NCBI RefSeq assembly: GCF_003318275.1
Contig: NZ_QOCH01000003.1
Location: forward strand, 346,532 to 410,531
Length of the DNA: 64,000 nt
Direction: 5' to 3'
Source of the DNA: Marinobacter sp. F3R11
GTDB taxonomy: Bacteria; Pseudomonadota; Gammaproteobacteria; Pseudomonadales; Oleiphilaceae
In this document: in pieces, positions 43,388 to 53,500 of the stretch
Layout of the letters: each line of letters opens with the position of its first letter
How positions within the stretch are numbered: position 1 is the stretch's first letter
Program-made: the position numbers and the translations under genes
The notes under the pieces: model-generated
Databases searched by the model: none
Seen by the model: only the letters and a program-made list of their open reading frames with translations
Told to the model about the DNA's origin: nothing

Positions 43388-45436
43388 TCAATCACCAATT
43401 ATTGTTTTAGGTCCGATAAGTTCATTTGTTGAAGCATCTCTAAACGAGTGCGTCTGAACTTGCTGACCGTCTCTTGCTACTCGTGCATCAGAGCTAACTT
43501 TTTGGATGTTTGCAGGGTTACGACCCGTTTGGGCTGCTATTCGGTCTGCTTGTTTTGCTGGCTGACTAATAACAGTTCCTCCACCACTAGAAAGTTGACC
43601 CAACTGTTCCTGAGAAGCCAACTGTTTTTCAAGTTTTACCTTAGTGGCGTTATTAACAGCACCGCTTCCACTCTTTGTGACTTTATCAACCTTATTGAGC
43701 TTCCCGATTTTATCAAGAATCCCACCACCAACAGCACCCATCGCCGCTGCGGCTGCTACCTGACCACCATCGACACAGCTCCAGGATTTGCCTTCCACAA
43801 TCATCTGCCAGGCCAGATCGGCACCTGCTCCTACGATTGCGCCAACAACCCAGGCGATTTCACCTGTGGGATCCACGAAGTTTACGGGATCGTTGGACAC
43901 ATACCCATAAAGATTCGTATCCCCTCCCGCAAAGCCAATCGGATCCCGGGCCGTCCAGCGACCGGTTTCCGGATCGTAGTCCCGATAGCCGAAACGGATC
44001 AATCCAGTATCATCGTCCTTTAACCCGCCTGCAAAGCCAAACGGAAGTGTGATACTCGGATTGCTGTCGGCGGTTACATTGCCATAGGCATCGTATTCAA
44101 CGGCCTTCACCACTTGCCCCGCACTGTCAGTAATCACCCTCGGGCTGCCCAGCTGATCCGTCAGCAGATAATAGGTGTTGCCGTTCTCCGTAAAGCTGGT
44201 GGGGGCATGGCCCAGCGTGTAGTTGAATCGCTGCTTCAGGTTTCCTTGGCCATCATAAGTCGCCAGCAACGTAGTTTTGTCCTGCCACAGGTAACGTTCT
44301 ATGACTTGTCCGTCTTTGAGCTTGGCTACCCGGTTACCCAGGGCGTTGTGGCGGTATTCGATGGTGTGGTTCGGAGTCTGCACCTGTTTGAGCCGGCCCT
44401 GACTGTCGTAATTATAGGTGGTAACTTCGGTGCCGGTGGTTTTCTGACTCAGGCGGCCATTGCCGTCGTAAATGTAACTCGTCTTGCTTGGGCCGATGCC
44501 TTGGCTTTGCAACTGGTCGCCCAAGTTATAGCTGGCTACGGTGGTGCTATTGACGCCTCGCTCGGTGCTGGTGGCCAGAGTGCGGTTGCCGTTGGCGTCG
44601 TACTGGTACTGCTCCACCAACAGGCTGTTTTTGGTGACTCCGGTCAGGCGGTAGCGGTCATCGTAGGTGTAACTGTATTCGTTGATTTCTCCGTTTGGCA
44701 GGGTTTCGGTTTTGCCGGTGATCTGGCCAACGCTGTTGTAGGTCAGTTCGTAGCCGAAGGCGGCGGTTTGATTCAGCTCGGTGCTGACGTGGGTAACTTC
44801 CCCGTAGCCGTTGTAGGCGAAGGTTCGGTTCAGGGTGCCATTACTCAGGCTGATGGGCAGGCCGTGGTTGGCGTGGCGGCCGATGGTGAAGCCGCGAATG
44901 CCGGTTAACAGGCCGTCCCGGTCGTAGGTCAGGTTGGTACTGTCACCGGCGTAGGTGAGCTGACTGATCTGGAAGTTGGCATTGTGATCGTACTGGATGC
45001 CTTCGTTGAGTTCACCCTGGTACCAGACTTCCTTCAGCAGGCTGCCATCCCAGGTATAGGCGAGGGTTTCAGTGCCTTCGCTGATCTGGCTGAGCTGGTC
45101 ACCGTGTTGGTAGGTGTAGAGTATGGAACCCTCTGGTGTGTTGGTCTGGATCAGCCGGTTCTGGCTGTAGGTGTTCTCCAGTCGTTGGCCGGAGGGCAGT
45201 TCAATGGCCGAGAGGCGACGGTCGCGGTCGTACTCGTAGTGCGTGGCCTCGCCCAGCGGGGTGGTTTCAGAGGTGACCCGGTTGATGCCATTGAACGTGC
45301 TGGCATGATCAGCGGGCGTGGGCACCACGAGCGTGGTCTGGTTGCCGTTCGCATCGTACTCACTGAGCGTGGCATGGCCGTCCGGGTAGGTGACTTTGGT
45401 TACATTGCCCAGTGAGCCTCTCCTAGCGAACCCCAC
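43388..45436 (-). CDS. 5'-truncated Rhs-family protein with variable C-terminal tip
   Basis: A 682-residue frame made of YD repeats (residues about 10-480). The Rhs core end follows: LTDQLGSPRVITDSAGQV, FGYRDYDPETGRWTARDPIGFAGG and NLYGYVSNDPVNFVDPTG. After the core a distinct tip begins (about residues 540-682), with a glycine-rich segment and a basic end that includes SDARVARDGQQVQTHSF. The tip is probably a toxin, but I cannot name its activity. The frame begins with a GTG straight after an in-frame TAA, in the middle of the core and overlapping the membrane-protein gene. Thus the 5' core, export signals and natural start are missing. Confidence 0.85.
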   Translation of the reverse strand: MGFARRGSLGNVTKVTYPDGHATLSEYDANGNQTTLVVPTPADHASTFNGINRVTSETTPLGEATHYEYDRDRRLSAIELPSGQRLENTYSQNRLIQTNTPEGSILYTYQHGDQLSQISEGTETLAYTWDGSLLKEVWYQGELNEGIQYDHNANFQISQLTYAGDSTNLTYDRDGLLTGIRGFTIGRHANHGLPISLSNGTLNRTFAYNGYGEVTHVSTELNQTAAFGYELTYNSVGQITGKTETLPNGEINEYSYTYDDRYRLTGVTKNSLLVEQYQYDANGNRTLATSTERGVNSTTVASYNLGDQLQSQGIGPSKTSYIYDGNGRLSQKTTGTEVTTYNYDSQGRLKQVQTPNHTIEYRHNALGNRVAKLKDGQVIERYLWQDKTTLLATYDGQGNLKQRFNYTLGHAPTSFTENGNTYYLLTDQLGSPRVITDSAGQVVKAVEYDAYGNVTADSNPSITLPFGFAGGLKDDDTGLIRFGYRDYDPETGRWTARDPIGFAGGDTNLYGYVSNDPVNFVDPTGEIAWVVGAIVGAGADLAWQMIVEGKSWSCVDGGQVAAAAAMGAVGGGILDKIGKLNKVDKVTKSGSGAVNNATKVKLEKQLASQEQLGQLSSGGGTVISQPAKQADRIAAQTGRNPANIQKVSSDARVARDGQQVQTHSFRDASTNELIGPKTIIGD

Positions 45437-45824
45437 TTAGCCAAGATTTAACTTCTCTGCTGGAGGCAATTACCATGCTCAACACTACACCTAGAAGACT
45501 CAAGAAAACGAAACTTGGCAGGTGCAGGCTTTGGTAGTGGGCGTTCATAAAAGGAAAAATGCACCAAGAGTTCGCTAGCCAGCCAAAAAACAAAGGGAAA
45601 TAGCCTCCTTTCTTTCTGTTCAATAACCAAAGAACACCCCACCAATAGATCAGAATTCCTGGAATGAACGATATGTAGGCCCATCCGGCGGCGATGCCAT
45701 ACTCTTCTTCCAAGGCACCCAAGAGTATTCCAAACACCGGAAAGACTAGAATTAAAACTCCAACGACCGCCGCATACCGAAGCATGCGCGGGGAAGCAAT
45801 TAAATCATGGTAGATCTTTACCAT
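45423..45824 (-). CDS. Hypothetical inner-membrane protein
   Basis: A 133-residue protein with four hydrophobic helices (about residues 17-37, 48-68, 78-95 and 103-122). I recognise no family. It ends (SWLSGVR) exactly where homology to the Rhs core begins, and its last bases overlap the Rhs frame. It is A+T-rich relative to the flanks. A membrane immunity protein for a lost Rhs tip is possible but unproven. Confidence 0.6.
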   Translation of the reverse strand: MVKIYHDLIASPRMLRYAAVVGVLILVFPVFGILLGALEEEYGIAAGWAYISFIPGILIYWWGVLWLLNRKKGGYFPLFFGWLANSWCIFPFMNAHYQSLHLPSFVFLSLLGVVLSMVIASSREVKSWLSGVR

Positions 45825-45952
45825 ACAGATACTGAAACTCCCATTGCACCACCGACAGACAAAATGGATCAGGCCGGTATGATCGCCCTTTTAACCGCTG
45901 GAAACGCCTTATACGGCGGTCTGTACAGACACCAGGATGACTGCCATAAAAT

Positions 45953-46138
45953 CTATTTTTTCCGTTTCCTTTTATACTTTTCCTCAACTGCCGCGAACGT
46001 CAGAACTCCAACTATAATGACAGCAAGAACCACACCCAATTTATCAGGGAAATAAGCCCTCCCCAATAAAATAACAACTATATACAAAAGCGAAAGACCA
46101 CCCACCCTGTAGATAAATAGTTTTGCGTTTCTATTCAT
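45953..46138 (-). CDS. Small membrane protein
   Basis: A 61-residue protein with two hydrophobic helices (about residues 12-28 and 34-50) and a strongly basic end (EEKYKRKRKK). No family is recognised. It lies in the A+T-rich part of the Rhs island, 128 nt before the 133-residue membrane protein, on the same strand. Its reality rests on the positive-inside layout and length only. Confidence 0.5.
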   Translation of the reverse strand: MNRNAKLFIYRVGGLSLLYIVVILLGRAYFPDKLGVVLAVIIVGVLTFAAVEEKYKRKRKK

Positions 46139-46309
46139 GATATCAAGTTAAACCCAGAGCGAAACAACCATTATAAATAGTCTACGATATAATCCTCGGA
46201 CAACAACAACGATCGAGCTATAACAGTATTGAGCTACCAGGCTACTGAATCAACCATGCAGAAGAAAAGACTCCCTCTCGCAATTGTTTTAGTCTGATAA
46301 TAATACTAC

Positions 46310-46708
46310 TTACGTGATCGTAGTCCTTATATCGAGCCCCATAGAAAATATCGTTTCGAGAATATTATTTTCAAACCGGTACTCAAAGCTCTCTTGTACA
46401 TAGTAGTCTTCATCCGACAGCCCGACAAAAATATCAACTATCGCATGTTCAACTCCATCAATTTCCTTTAGATTTCGGGCTTCCATTGAGTCTAAAAGTG
46501 CCTTCAACTCGAGCTCTAAATTCGAACTCACTTCTCTAGTATGACACCACATACCAAGCTCCCTTGGTGCCGAAAGATTTCCACCCGATAACTTTTTTAC
46601 ATCTCCCTTTAATTGAGTTTGAGTAGGCTGAAGGCCCAATATTTCAGTGATCTTATCCGGCTGAAGTTCCTCTCCCCAAAGTCGGACGCCAATTTTTACG
46701 AATCGCAT
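46310..46708 (-). CDS. DUF4279 domain protein
   Basis: A 132-residue cytoplasmic protein. The pattern GVRLWGEELQPDKITEILGLQPTQTQ at its start, then LGMWCHTREVSSNLELELKALLD, matches DUF4279, a family often found next to polymorphic toxins and proposed as immunity proteins. It starts 31 nt after the end of a short orphan fragment, on the same strand. This placement fits an immunity gene kept after its toxin was lost. No enzyme motif is seen. Confidence 0.75.
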   Translation of the reverse strand: MRFVKIGVRLWGEELQPDKITEILGLQPTQTQLKGDVKKLSGGNLSAPRELGMWCHTREVSSNLELELKALLDSMEARNLKEIDGVEHAIVDIFVGLSDEDYYVQESFEYRFENNILETIFSMGLDIRTTIT

Positions 46709-46739
46709 GCCTTACACCACGCTGTCAGTCGGATTTTTA

Positions 46740-46933
46740 TCAGAGACAAAACTCGTTGAGGTTATCGTATTGTTCCTCAGTTGTGTCATACGTTTTCCCG
46801 GTTTTCTGATGTAGATACTCCGTCCAAAGAGTGTGTGCGCCAGTTGTTGCTGCGCCTGCTGCGCGAAACTGGTTGAACGCATTTGCTTTTGAAGCAGCCC
46901 ACCCTTGGCGGCCCTCCCCGCAACATTCATCAA
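46740..46933 (-). pseudogene. Possible orphan Rhs tip remnant
   Basis: A reading frame that ends with HTLWTEYLHQKTGKTY and EEQYDNLNEFCL lies just before the DUF4279 gene. It has no plausible start of its own: the only upstream Met codons run into the recC promoter region. It looks like the last 50-60 residues of a longer protein. A lost Rhs toxin tip partnered by DUF4279 is the simplest reading, but I cannot match it to a known toxin. Confidence 0.35.
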
Positions 46934-47010
46934 TACGACTCCGAATCCGGGGTTGCATAAGGTAACCTGTCACTTCACGAAACAAGCGCAGGTACCCGTT
47001 AAGGACTCCC

Positions 47011-50000
47011 ATGCCCGAACACTCCGCCATCACCCCCGGCTTTCACGCCGTTCACGCCAACCATCTGGAAGACCTGCGCCGGGCCGTGGTGTTTATCTGC
47101 CAGCAGAACCCGCTGCCGCCGCTGCAGAGCGAGACCTTTCTGGTGCAGAGCAACGGTATAGCCCAGTGGCTGAAGCTGGCGCTGGCGGAAAAGCCTTCAG
47201 ACGATGGCAGTGAAGGCGGGCTGGGTATTGCCGCAGGTATGGATTTTCTGTTCCCGGCAAGATTTATCTGGCAGGCCTACCGGGCCGTGTTACCGGATGG
47301 CGAGGTGCCGGAACAGTCTCCTTTCGATAAGCGCCGGCTGGTGTGGCGGCTTTACCGGCTGCTGCCGGAACTTGTGCATACCAACGAAGTGTTCAATCCG
47401 CTGGCGCGTTTTCTGGAAGGCAGCGATACGGACCTGCGGGCCTTCCAGTTGGCTGAGAAAGTAGCGGATCTGTTCGACCAGTATCAGGTGTTCCGTGCCG
47501 ACTGGCTGGCAGCCTGGGAGCAGGGACGGGATGTGGTGATCAGCGCCCGTGGTGAAGAAAAACCCATTGCAGAAGACACTCGCTGGCAGCCGAGGCTTTG
47601 GCGCGAACTGGTGGAAGATACAGGCGCGGAAGCCCACACCAGCCGGTCACAGATTCATACCCGCTTTATGGCTGAAGGCCAGCGCATATCCGCACCCGCG
47701 CACCCAGACCGCCTGCCCAGGCGCATTGTGGTCTTCGGGGTATCCTCGCTGCCAAAGCAGGCGCTGGAAGCGCTATACGTGCTCAGCCGTTTCAGCCAGG
47801 TGGTACTCTGCGTTCATAACCCCTCGCAGTTTTACTGGGCGGACATTGTCAGTGACCGCGAGCTGCTGAAAGCCGAGCGCAAGCGCGGTGCCAGTCATCC
47901 AACCCTGTCAAAGATCGAGGATGCCGATCAGTTGCACCAGCATGCGAATCCACTGCTGGCAGCCTGGGGCAAACAGGGCCGGGATTACATTCGCCTGCTG
48001 GATGAATTCGATAATCCGGATGAATACCGCAGCAGTTTCCAGACGCCGGATCAGAAAATCGATATTTTCTCGGAGCATGGCACAGGGCAGGCAAGGAGTT
48101 TGCTGCACCAGCTGCAGAACGACATTTACAACCTGACCCCATTGCAGGAAATCCGCGATGAACAGCGAGAGCTGGATCTTCACGGGGATCATTCCGTCGT
48201 CTTTCACGATGCCCACAGCCCCCAGCGGGAGGTGGAGATTCTGCACGATCAGCTGCTGGCAGCGTTTAACGCAGACGCCTCTCTGAGGCCCAGGGATGTG
48301 ATGGTAATGGTGCCGGATATCAACGTCTACGCACCCCATATCCAGGCGGTATTCGGGCGCTACCCTGCAGGGCAGAAACGCCATATTCCCTTTACCATTT
48401 CCGACCAGGGCCAGCGCAATCACGAGCCAGTACTGATTGCGCTGGAAACACTCATGTCGTTGCCCCGCAGCCGGTTCGGGGTGAGTGAAATCATCAGCCT
48501 GCTGGAAGTACCCGGCATTCGTGAACGGTTCGAAATTACCGAGGAAGAAATCCCTCTGGCCCGGCGCTGGGTTGAAGGCGCCAACATACGCTGGGGGCTG
48601 CACGGTGCCCACCGGGAAAGCCTGGAGTTACCGGCCCACCTGGAACGCAATACCTGGCAGTCTGGCCTGCGTTCCATGCTGCTCGGCTACGGCATGGGCG
48701 ACGACGAGCCCTGGGCAGGTGTTCAGCCCTACGGTGAAATCGGGGGGCTGCAAGCCAGCCTGGCAGGGCGCCTTGGCGAGTTTGTGTATCGCCTGGAAAC
48801 CCTGTGGCAAGAGCTACAGGCGAGCCGAGCACCTCAGCAATGGGAAGCCTTGTTCTCTGCCATGCTGGAGCAGTTTTTCCACAAGGTAGAGGGCCACGAC
48901 CTCTTGCTGCTGAACCGCTTCCGCAGGCAGCTGGAGCAGTGGCTCGATGACACCCTTGCCGCCGGGCTGGATCAGCAACCCCTGCCTTTGAACATTGTGA
49001 AAGACGTATTATTAGAGGGCCTCGATGAAGGCGGCCTTAACCAGCGTTTCCTTGCCGGCAAGGTAAACTTCGCTACCCTGATGCCCATGCGTGCGATTCC
49101 CTTCCGCAAGGTGTGCCTGCTGGGCATGAACGACGGCGACTACCCGCGCTCACGACCACCGGTTGATTTCGACCTGATGGCTCAGGATTACCGCCCGGGC
49201 GACCGCTCCCGCCGTGAAGACGACCGCTACCTGTTCCTTGAAGCCATGCTCTCCGCCCGGGAACAGCTTTACATCAGCTGGGTAGGGCGCAGCATCCGCG
49301 ATGATTCACCACGACCACCCTCCGTTCTGGTGGGCCAGTTGCAGGATCATCTGGACAGCCTCTGGCAGGTAGAAGCTGAGCCAGACATAACGGTAACTGC
49401 AGCCCTCACCACCTGCCATCCGCTGCAACCGTTCAGCCGTGACTATTTCCCCCAGGTTCAGCAGGCTCGCAGCCTGTTCACCTATGAACATGAATGGCGC
49501 AGCGCTCACAGAGACGAGAGAGCGGAGCAGGAGGGGCAGCAAGGAAATCAACAAACAGCCCTGCCATACCAGCAGCCCGAAGAGCCCATCACCCTGAACG
49601 ACCTGGCGGGCTTCCTGAAAAAGCCCGTGGATACCTTCTACCAGCGCCGCCTGCAGGTGCGCTTCGAGGATGTAGAAGATGAGGATACAGATAACGAAAA
49701 CTTTGATCTGAATGGTCTTGATCGCTGGCGCCTGGATACCGAACTGATTGAACAGGGCCTGCTGAAAGCCGGTGATGAAGAAGACCTGCACGAGCGCCTG
49801 CAAACTACGCTGGATCGTATGGCACGGCGCGGCGACCTGGGTATGGGCGTGACAGAACACAGGCTGCGCAACGAGCTGTCCGGCCGTCTGCCGGATCTGT
49901 TTGGGCGTTATCAGAGCGCGCTGGCCGAATGGCCTGAAGCGATCAGTGAACCCCTGCCGTTTGAATACCGCTTTGCTGACACGACCGGCTCCGTGGAAGT

Positions 50001-50571
50001 GCTGGATCTGATTGGTGACCTGCGCCGCAACCATGAAGGCAAAACCTGCCGGCTGGTGATCGCAGGTTCCAGCCTGCTCAGTGGCAGCGGCAACAGCAAA
50101 AAGCTGCGCTACGCCAACCTGATGCGGGACTGGGTGATTCATCTGGCCGGACAATTGACGGAGCAGCCTTTTGAAACCCTGATTCTGGGCAAGGAAGAAG
50201 GCCGTAAGGTACGCTTTGCATCCCTGCCAAAGGAAGCCGCAGCCAGGCATCTGGACGCCATACTGGCCCACTGGATAGAAGCCAGCACCCGGGCCCTGCC
50301 GCTGCATGTGGAAGCCGGTTTTGCCTGGATTTACAGCTTCTACCAAAGCAAGAAATTTCTCGGCGACCACGAGCGCGCCATCAGTGACGCTCAGCAGGCA
50401 TACGCCACTGCGTTGGAACGGGATACCGGCTACCTGCGCGGCGCCTTCGACAGTGCTGAAGCCCTGATGCAAAGCGGTGAGTTCGAGGCACTGCTGCACA
50501 CACTTTACGTGCCTTTATGGGAGGCCGAACAGGACAAGTCAGCCGCCGGCCAGATCGAGGGCAAGCTATGA
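47011..50571 (+). CDS. recC: Exodeoxyribonuclease V gamma subunit
   Basis: A 1186-residue subunit of RecBCD that recognises Chi and splits the DNA duplex. It opens with FHAVHANHLEDLRRAVVFICQ and FLVQSNGIAQWLKLALAE, the family start. Dead-helicase motifs include GDYPRSRPPVDFDLMAQDYRPGDRSRREDDRYLFLEAMLSARE near residue 710-755. E. coli RecC has 1122 residues, so this one is a little longer. Its stop overlaps the recB start (ATGA). Confidence 0.95.
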   Translation: MPEHSAITPGFHAVHANHLEDLRRAVVFICQQNPLPPLQSETFLVQSNGIAQWLKLALAEKPSDDGSEGGLGIAAGMDFLFPARFIWQAYRAVLPDGEVPEQSPFDKRRLVWRLYRLLPELVHTNEVFNPLARFLEGSDTDLRAFQLAEKVADLFDQYQVFRADWLAAWEQGRDVVISARGEEKPIAEDTRWQPRLWRELVEDTGAEAHTSRSQIHTRFMAEGQRISAPAHPDRLPRRIVVFGVSSLPKQALEALYVLSRFSQVVLCVHNPSQFYWADIVSDRELLKAERKRGASHPTLSKIEDADQLHQHANPLLAAWGKQGRDYIRLLDEFDNPDEYRSSFQTPDQKIDIFSEHGTGQARSLLHQLQNDIYNLTPLQEIRDEQRELDLHGDHSVVFHDAHSPQREVEILHDQLLAAFNADASLRPRDVMVMVPDINVYAPHIQAVFGRYPAGQKRHIPFTISDQGQRNHEPVLIALETLMSLPRSRFGVSEIISLLEVPGIRERFEITEEEIPLARRWVEGANIRWGLHGAHRESLELPAHLERNTWQSGLRSMLLGYGMGDDEPWAGVQPYGEIGGLQASLAGRLGEFVYRLETLWQELQASRAPQQWEALFSAMLEQFFHKVEGHDLLLLNRFRRQLEQWLDDTLAAGLDQQPLPLNIVKDVLLEGLDEGGLNQRFLAGKVNFATLMPMRAIPFRKVCLLGMNDGDYPRSRPPVDFDLMAQDYRPGDRSRREDDRYLFLEAMLSAREQLYISWVGRSIRDDSPRPPSVLVGQLQDHLDSLWQVEAEPDITVTAALTTCHPLQPFSRDYFPQVQQARSLFTYEHEWRSAHRDERAEQEGQQGNQQTALPYQQPEEPITLNDLAGFLKKPVDTFYQRRLQVRFEDVEDEDTDNENFDLNGLDRWRLDTELIEQGLLKAGDEEDLHERLQTTLDRMARRGDLGMGVTEHRLRNELSGRLPDLFGRYQSALAEWPEAISEPLPFEYRFADTTGSVEVLDLIGDLRRNHEGKTCRLVIAGSSLLSGSGNSKKLRYANLMRDWVIHLAGQLTEQPFETLILGKEEGRKVRFASLPKEAAARHLDAILAHWIEASTRALPLHVEAGFAWIYSFYQSKKFLGDHERAISDAQQAYATALERDTGYLRGAFDSAEALMQSGEFEALLHTLYVPLWEAEQDKSAAGQIEGKL

Positions 50572-53500
50572 CAACCGTGAAAAATCTGAACCCTAATCTG
50601 GATCCGCTGGCACTGCCCCTGAACGGCAGTAGCCTGATTGAGGCCAGCGCAGGTACAGGTAAAACCTTTACCATTGCGATTCTGTATGTGCGTTTGGTAC
50701 TCGGCCACGGCCAACCGGAAGGCAGCGCCCTGGCTGCCGGCATGCTGCCGCCAAACCTGCTGGTGGTCACCTTTACCGACGCCGCTACCAAGGAACTTCG
50801 GGATCGCATCCGCACCCGGCTCACCCAGGCTGCCGAGGTATTTTCCAGCAACGCGGAAAGCCTTCAGCCCACGCCGGAAACAGCGCTGATTCACCAGCTC
50901 AGAGACCACAGCTACCCGGACCCGGCCACCTGGCCGGACTGCCGCAAAAAACTGCTTCTGGCAGCCGAGTGGATGGACGAAGCTGCGGTATCCACCATCC
51001 ATGCCTGGTGTAACCGCATGCTCACCGAGCATGCTTTCGACAGTGGCAGCCTCTTCCGGCTGACACTGGAAACCGACCAGAACGATCTGCTGGATGAAGT
51101 GGCCCGGGATTACTGGCGCACGTTTATCTATCCGCTGTCGCCGGTACTGATGGATGAAGTACTTGGCCACTGGAAAACGCCGGATAACCTGCGGGCCTCC
51201 GTACACAACCTGCTTGCCGATGCCGATTCTCTGGAGCTTGCCACCGACGATGTAAAAGGGGCCATCGAAGCCACTGTGCAACGGCGCATGGAGCAGGCAC
51301 AAGTACTGAAAGCCCACCCCTGGGCGGACTGGAAACCCGAAGTAACCGACATGCTGGTGGCGCTCAACAAGAGCAAGCGCCTGCACGGCGGCAGCATGAA
51401 GCCGATGATTGCCGCCTGGGACACATTGCTGGACTGGGCCGCATCCGATGCGCTCTACCCGGAAGGGCTTGAGAAAGCGGGTTTCCAGAACCAGACACCG
51501 GACATACTGGCCAGCAAACTGAAAGGCGAGGGCGATGTGCCCCACCATCCCGCCTTTGATGCTATCGAAGAGCTGATCGCCTTCGCAGAAAACCTGCCCA
51601 GCGCTGAGGCCGACATTCTCCGGCACGCCACCCGCTGGATTGCAGAACGGCTGGAATCGGAAAAACAGAAACGCTCGGAAATGGGTTTTGACGATCTGCT
51701 CACCCGGCTGGACGATGCTCTTCATGGCCCCCGGGGCGATCAGCTGGCCGCGACCATCCGCCGGCAATTCCCGGTAGCCTTGATTGACGAATTTCAGGAT
51801 ACGGATCCGGTTCAGTACCGCATCTTCAACCGTATTTACCGGGTCGTGGAGAATCACCCGGATACCTGCCTGCTGATGATAGGCGATCCCAAACAGGCCA
51901 TTTACGGCTTCCGTGGCGCCGACATTTACACCTACCTGGACGCCCGCACAGGCGCCCGCGATCGTACCTGGACCCTGGGCCGCAACTTCCGTTCGTCCAG
52001 ACCCATGGTGGCCGCGGTCAACCGGGTATTTGAGCATGGTGACCTGAACAGCCCGGAAGGCGCCTTTCTGTTCGGCAAGGGCGACGCCTCTCCGTTGCCA
52101 TTTCAGGGGGTAGAAGCCAACGGCACCAAACGCCTGTGGACAATGAACGGCGAGATACAGCCCAGCCTCACCCTGTGGTCGCTGGAAGGTGATCAGGAAG
52201 ACAGAAACGGCAACCGTAAAAGCCTGGCAAAAGGCACAGCGACCACGGAAGTGGCTGAAACCTGCGCCAGCGAAATCGCGCGCCTGCTGACGCTTGGCCA
52301 GCAAGGGAAGGCAGGATTTGCTCTGGAAGACGCTGCTGATGATCTGGAGCCGGTTGAGCCCAAAGATATTGCCATTCTGGTGAACAACCGCAACGAAGCT
52401 GCTGCGGTGCGGGACGCTCTGAGCCAAAGGAGCATAAAAAGCGTGTATCTGTCCGACCGGGATTCCGTACTTACCTCCCAGGAGGCAAAGGAAGTACTGT
52501 GCTGGCTCAAGGCCTTTGCCGAACCCCGGCAGCTGGCCTATGCCCGTGCTGCTCTGGCCACACCTACACTGGGCCTGCCCTGGCGCTATCTGGACCAGCT
52601 ACTGACCGATGAAATAGCGCTGGAGCGCGAAATTGAACGCTTTATGGGCTATCAGAAACAGTGGCAGACCCGGGGCGTTCTGCCCATGCTGCGCAGCTTT
52701 CTGATGGACTTTGAAGTGCCCGGACAGCTACTGCAGCGCCCGGATGGTGAGCGCCGGCTCACCGACATTCTGCACATTGCGGAATTGCTGCAGCAGGACA
52801 GCCTGCAACTGGATGGTGAACACGCGCTGGTGCACCACTACACCCAGATACTGCGGGCAGCGGACGAAGAAGACGAGCACCGCACCCTGCGTCTGGAAAG
52901 CGATGCTGGTCTGGTAAAAGTCATCACCGTGCACAAGTCCAAAGGCCTGGAATATCCCCTGGTGTTTTTGCCTTTTGGTACCGCCTTCCGCGCCCAGAGT
53001 GAAAAGCAGTCGTTCGTGCGTTATCACGACGACAACTCCCAATTGATCACTGTATTCGACCCCACGCCAGAAGATGTTGCCCGGGCCGACCGGGAACGCC
53101 TCGGCGAAGATATCCGTAAACTCTACGTGGCCCTGACCCGCGCCCGGTTTGCTACCTGGGTAGGCGTGGCCGATATTGAAAACTGGCACCTGAGCGGCCT
53201 GGGGTATCTGCTGGGGGGAGAACCTGCAGCGCAGCAACCCTTGAGTGATGTGCTGAACCATCTGGTTGATGGCTATCCGGAGCTTTATACCGAGCCGCTG
53301 CCTGGCGCCAGCGATCTGGGTTACACAGAAGAAACACCAGCCGCCCTGGGGCCGGCGCGGGTATCGACCCGCGAAGCCAGGGAAGACTGGTGGATTGCCA
53401 GCTACTCTTCGCTGGAATACATCGGTCTCTCAGGTACTGGCATTGTGTTCACCGGCGAAGTGGAAGACGCAGAAACCCAGAACCTGCTGGAAGAGGGCGC

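Noticed and set aside
46712..46933. 73-codon open frame before the DUF4279 gene
   Set aside because: It is in a different frame from the fragment with the more protein-like end, and its composition (Arg/Ser/Gln-rich, no pattern) looks like a shadow.
50505..52427. Long open frame (640 codons) antisense to recB and recC
   Set aside because: It lies opposite well-recognised recB motifs, has no family signature, and arises from codon bias in GC-rich coding DNA. Similar antisense frames at 49306-50499 and 16090-16863 were rejected for the same reason.
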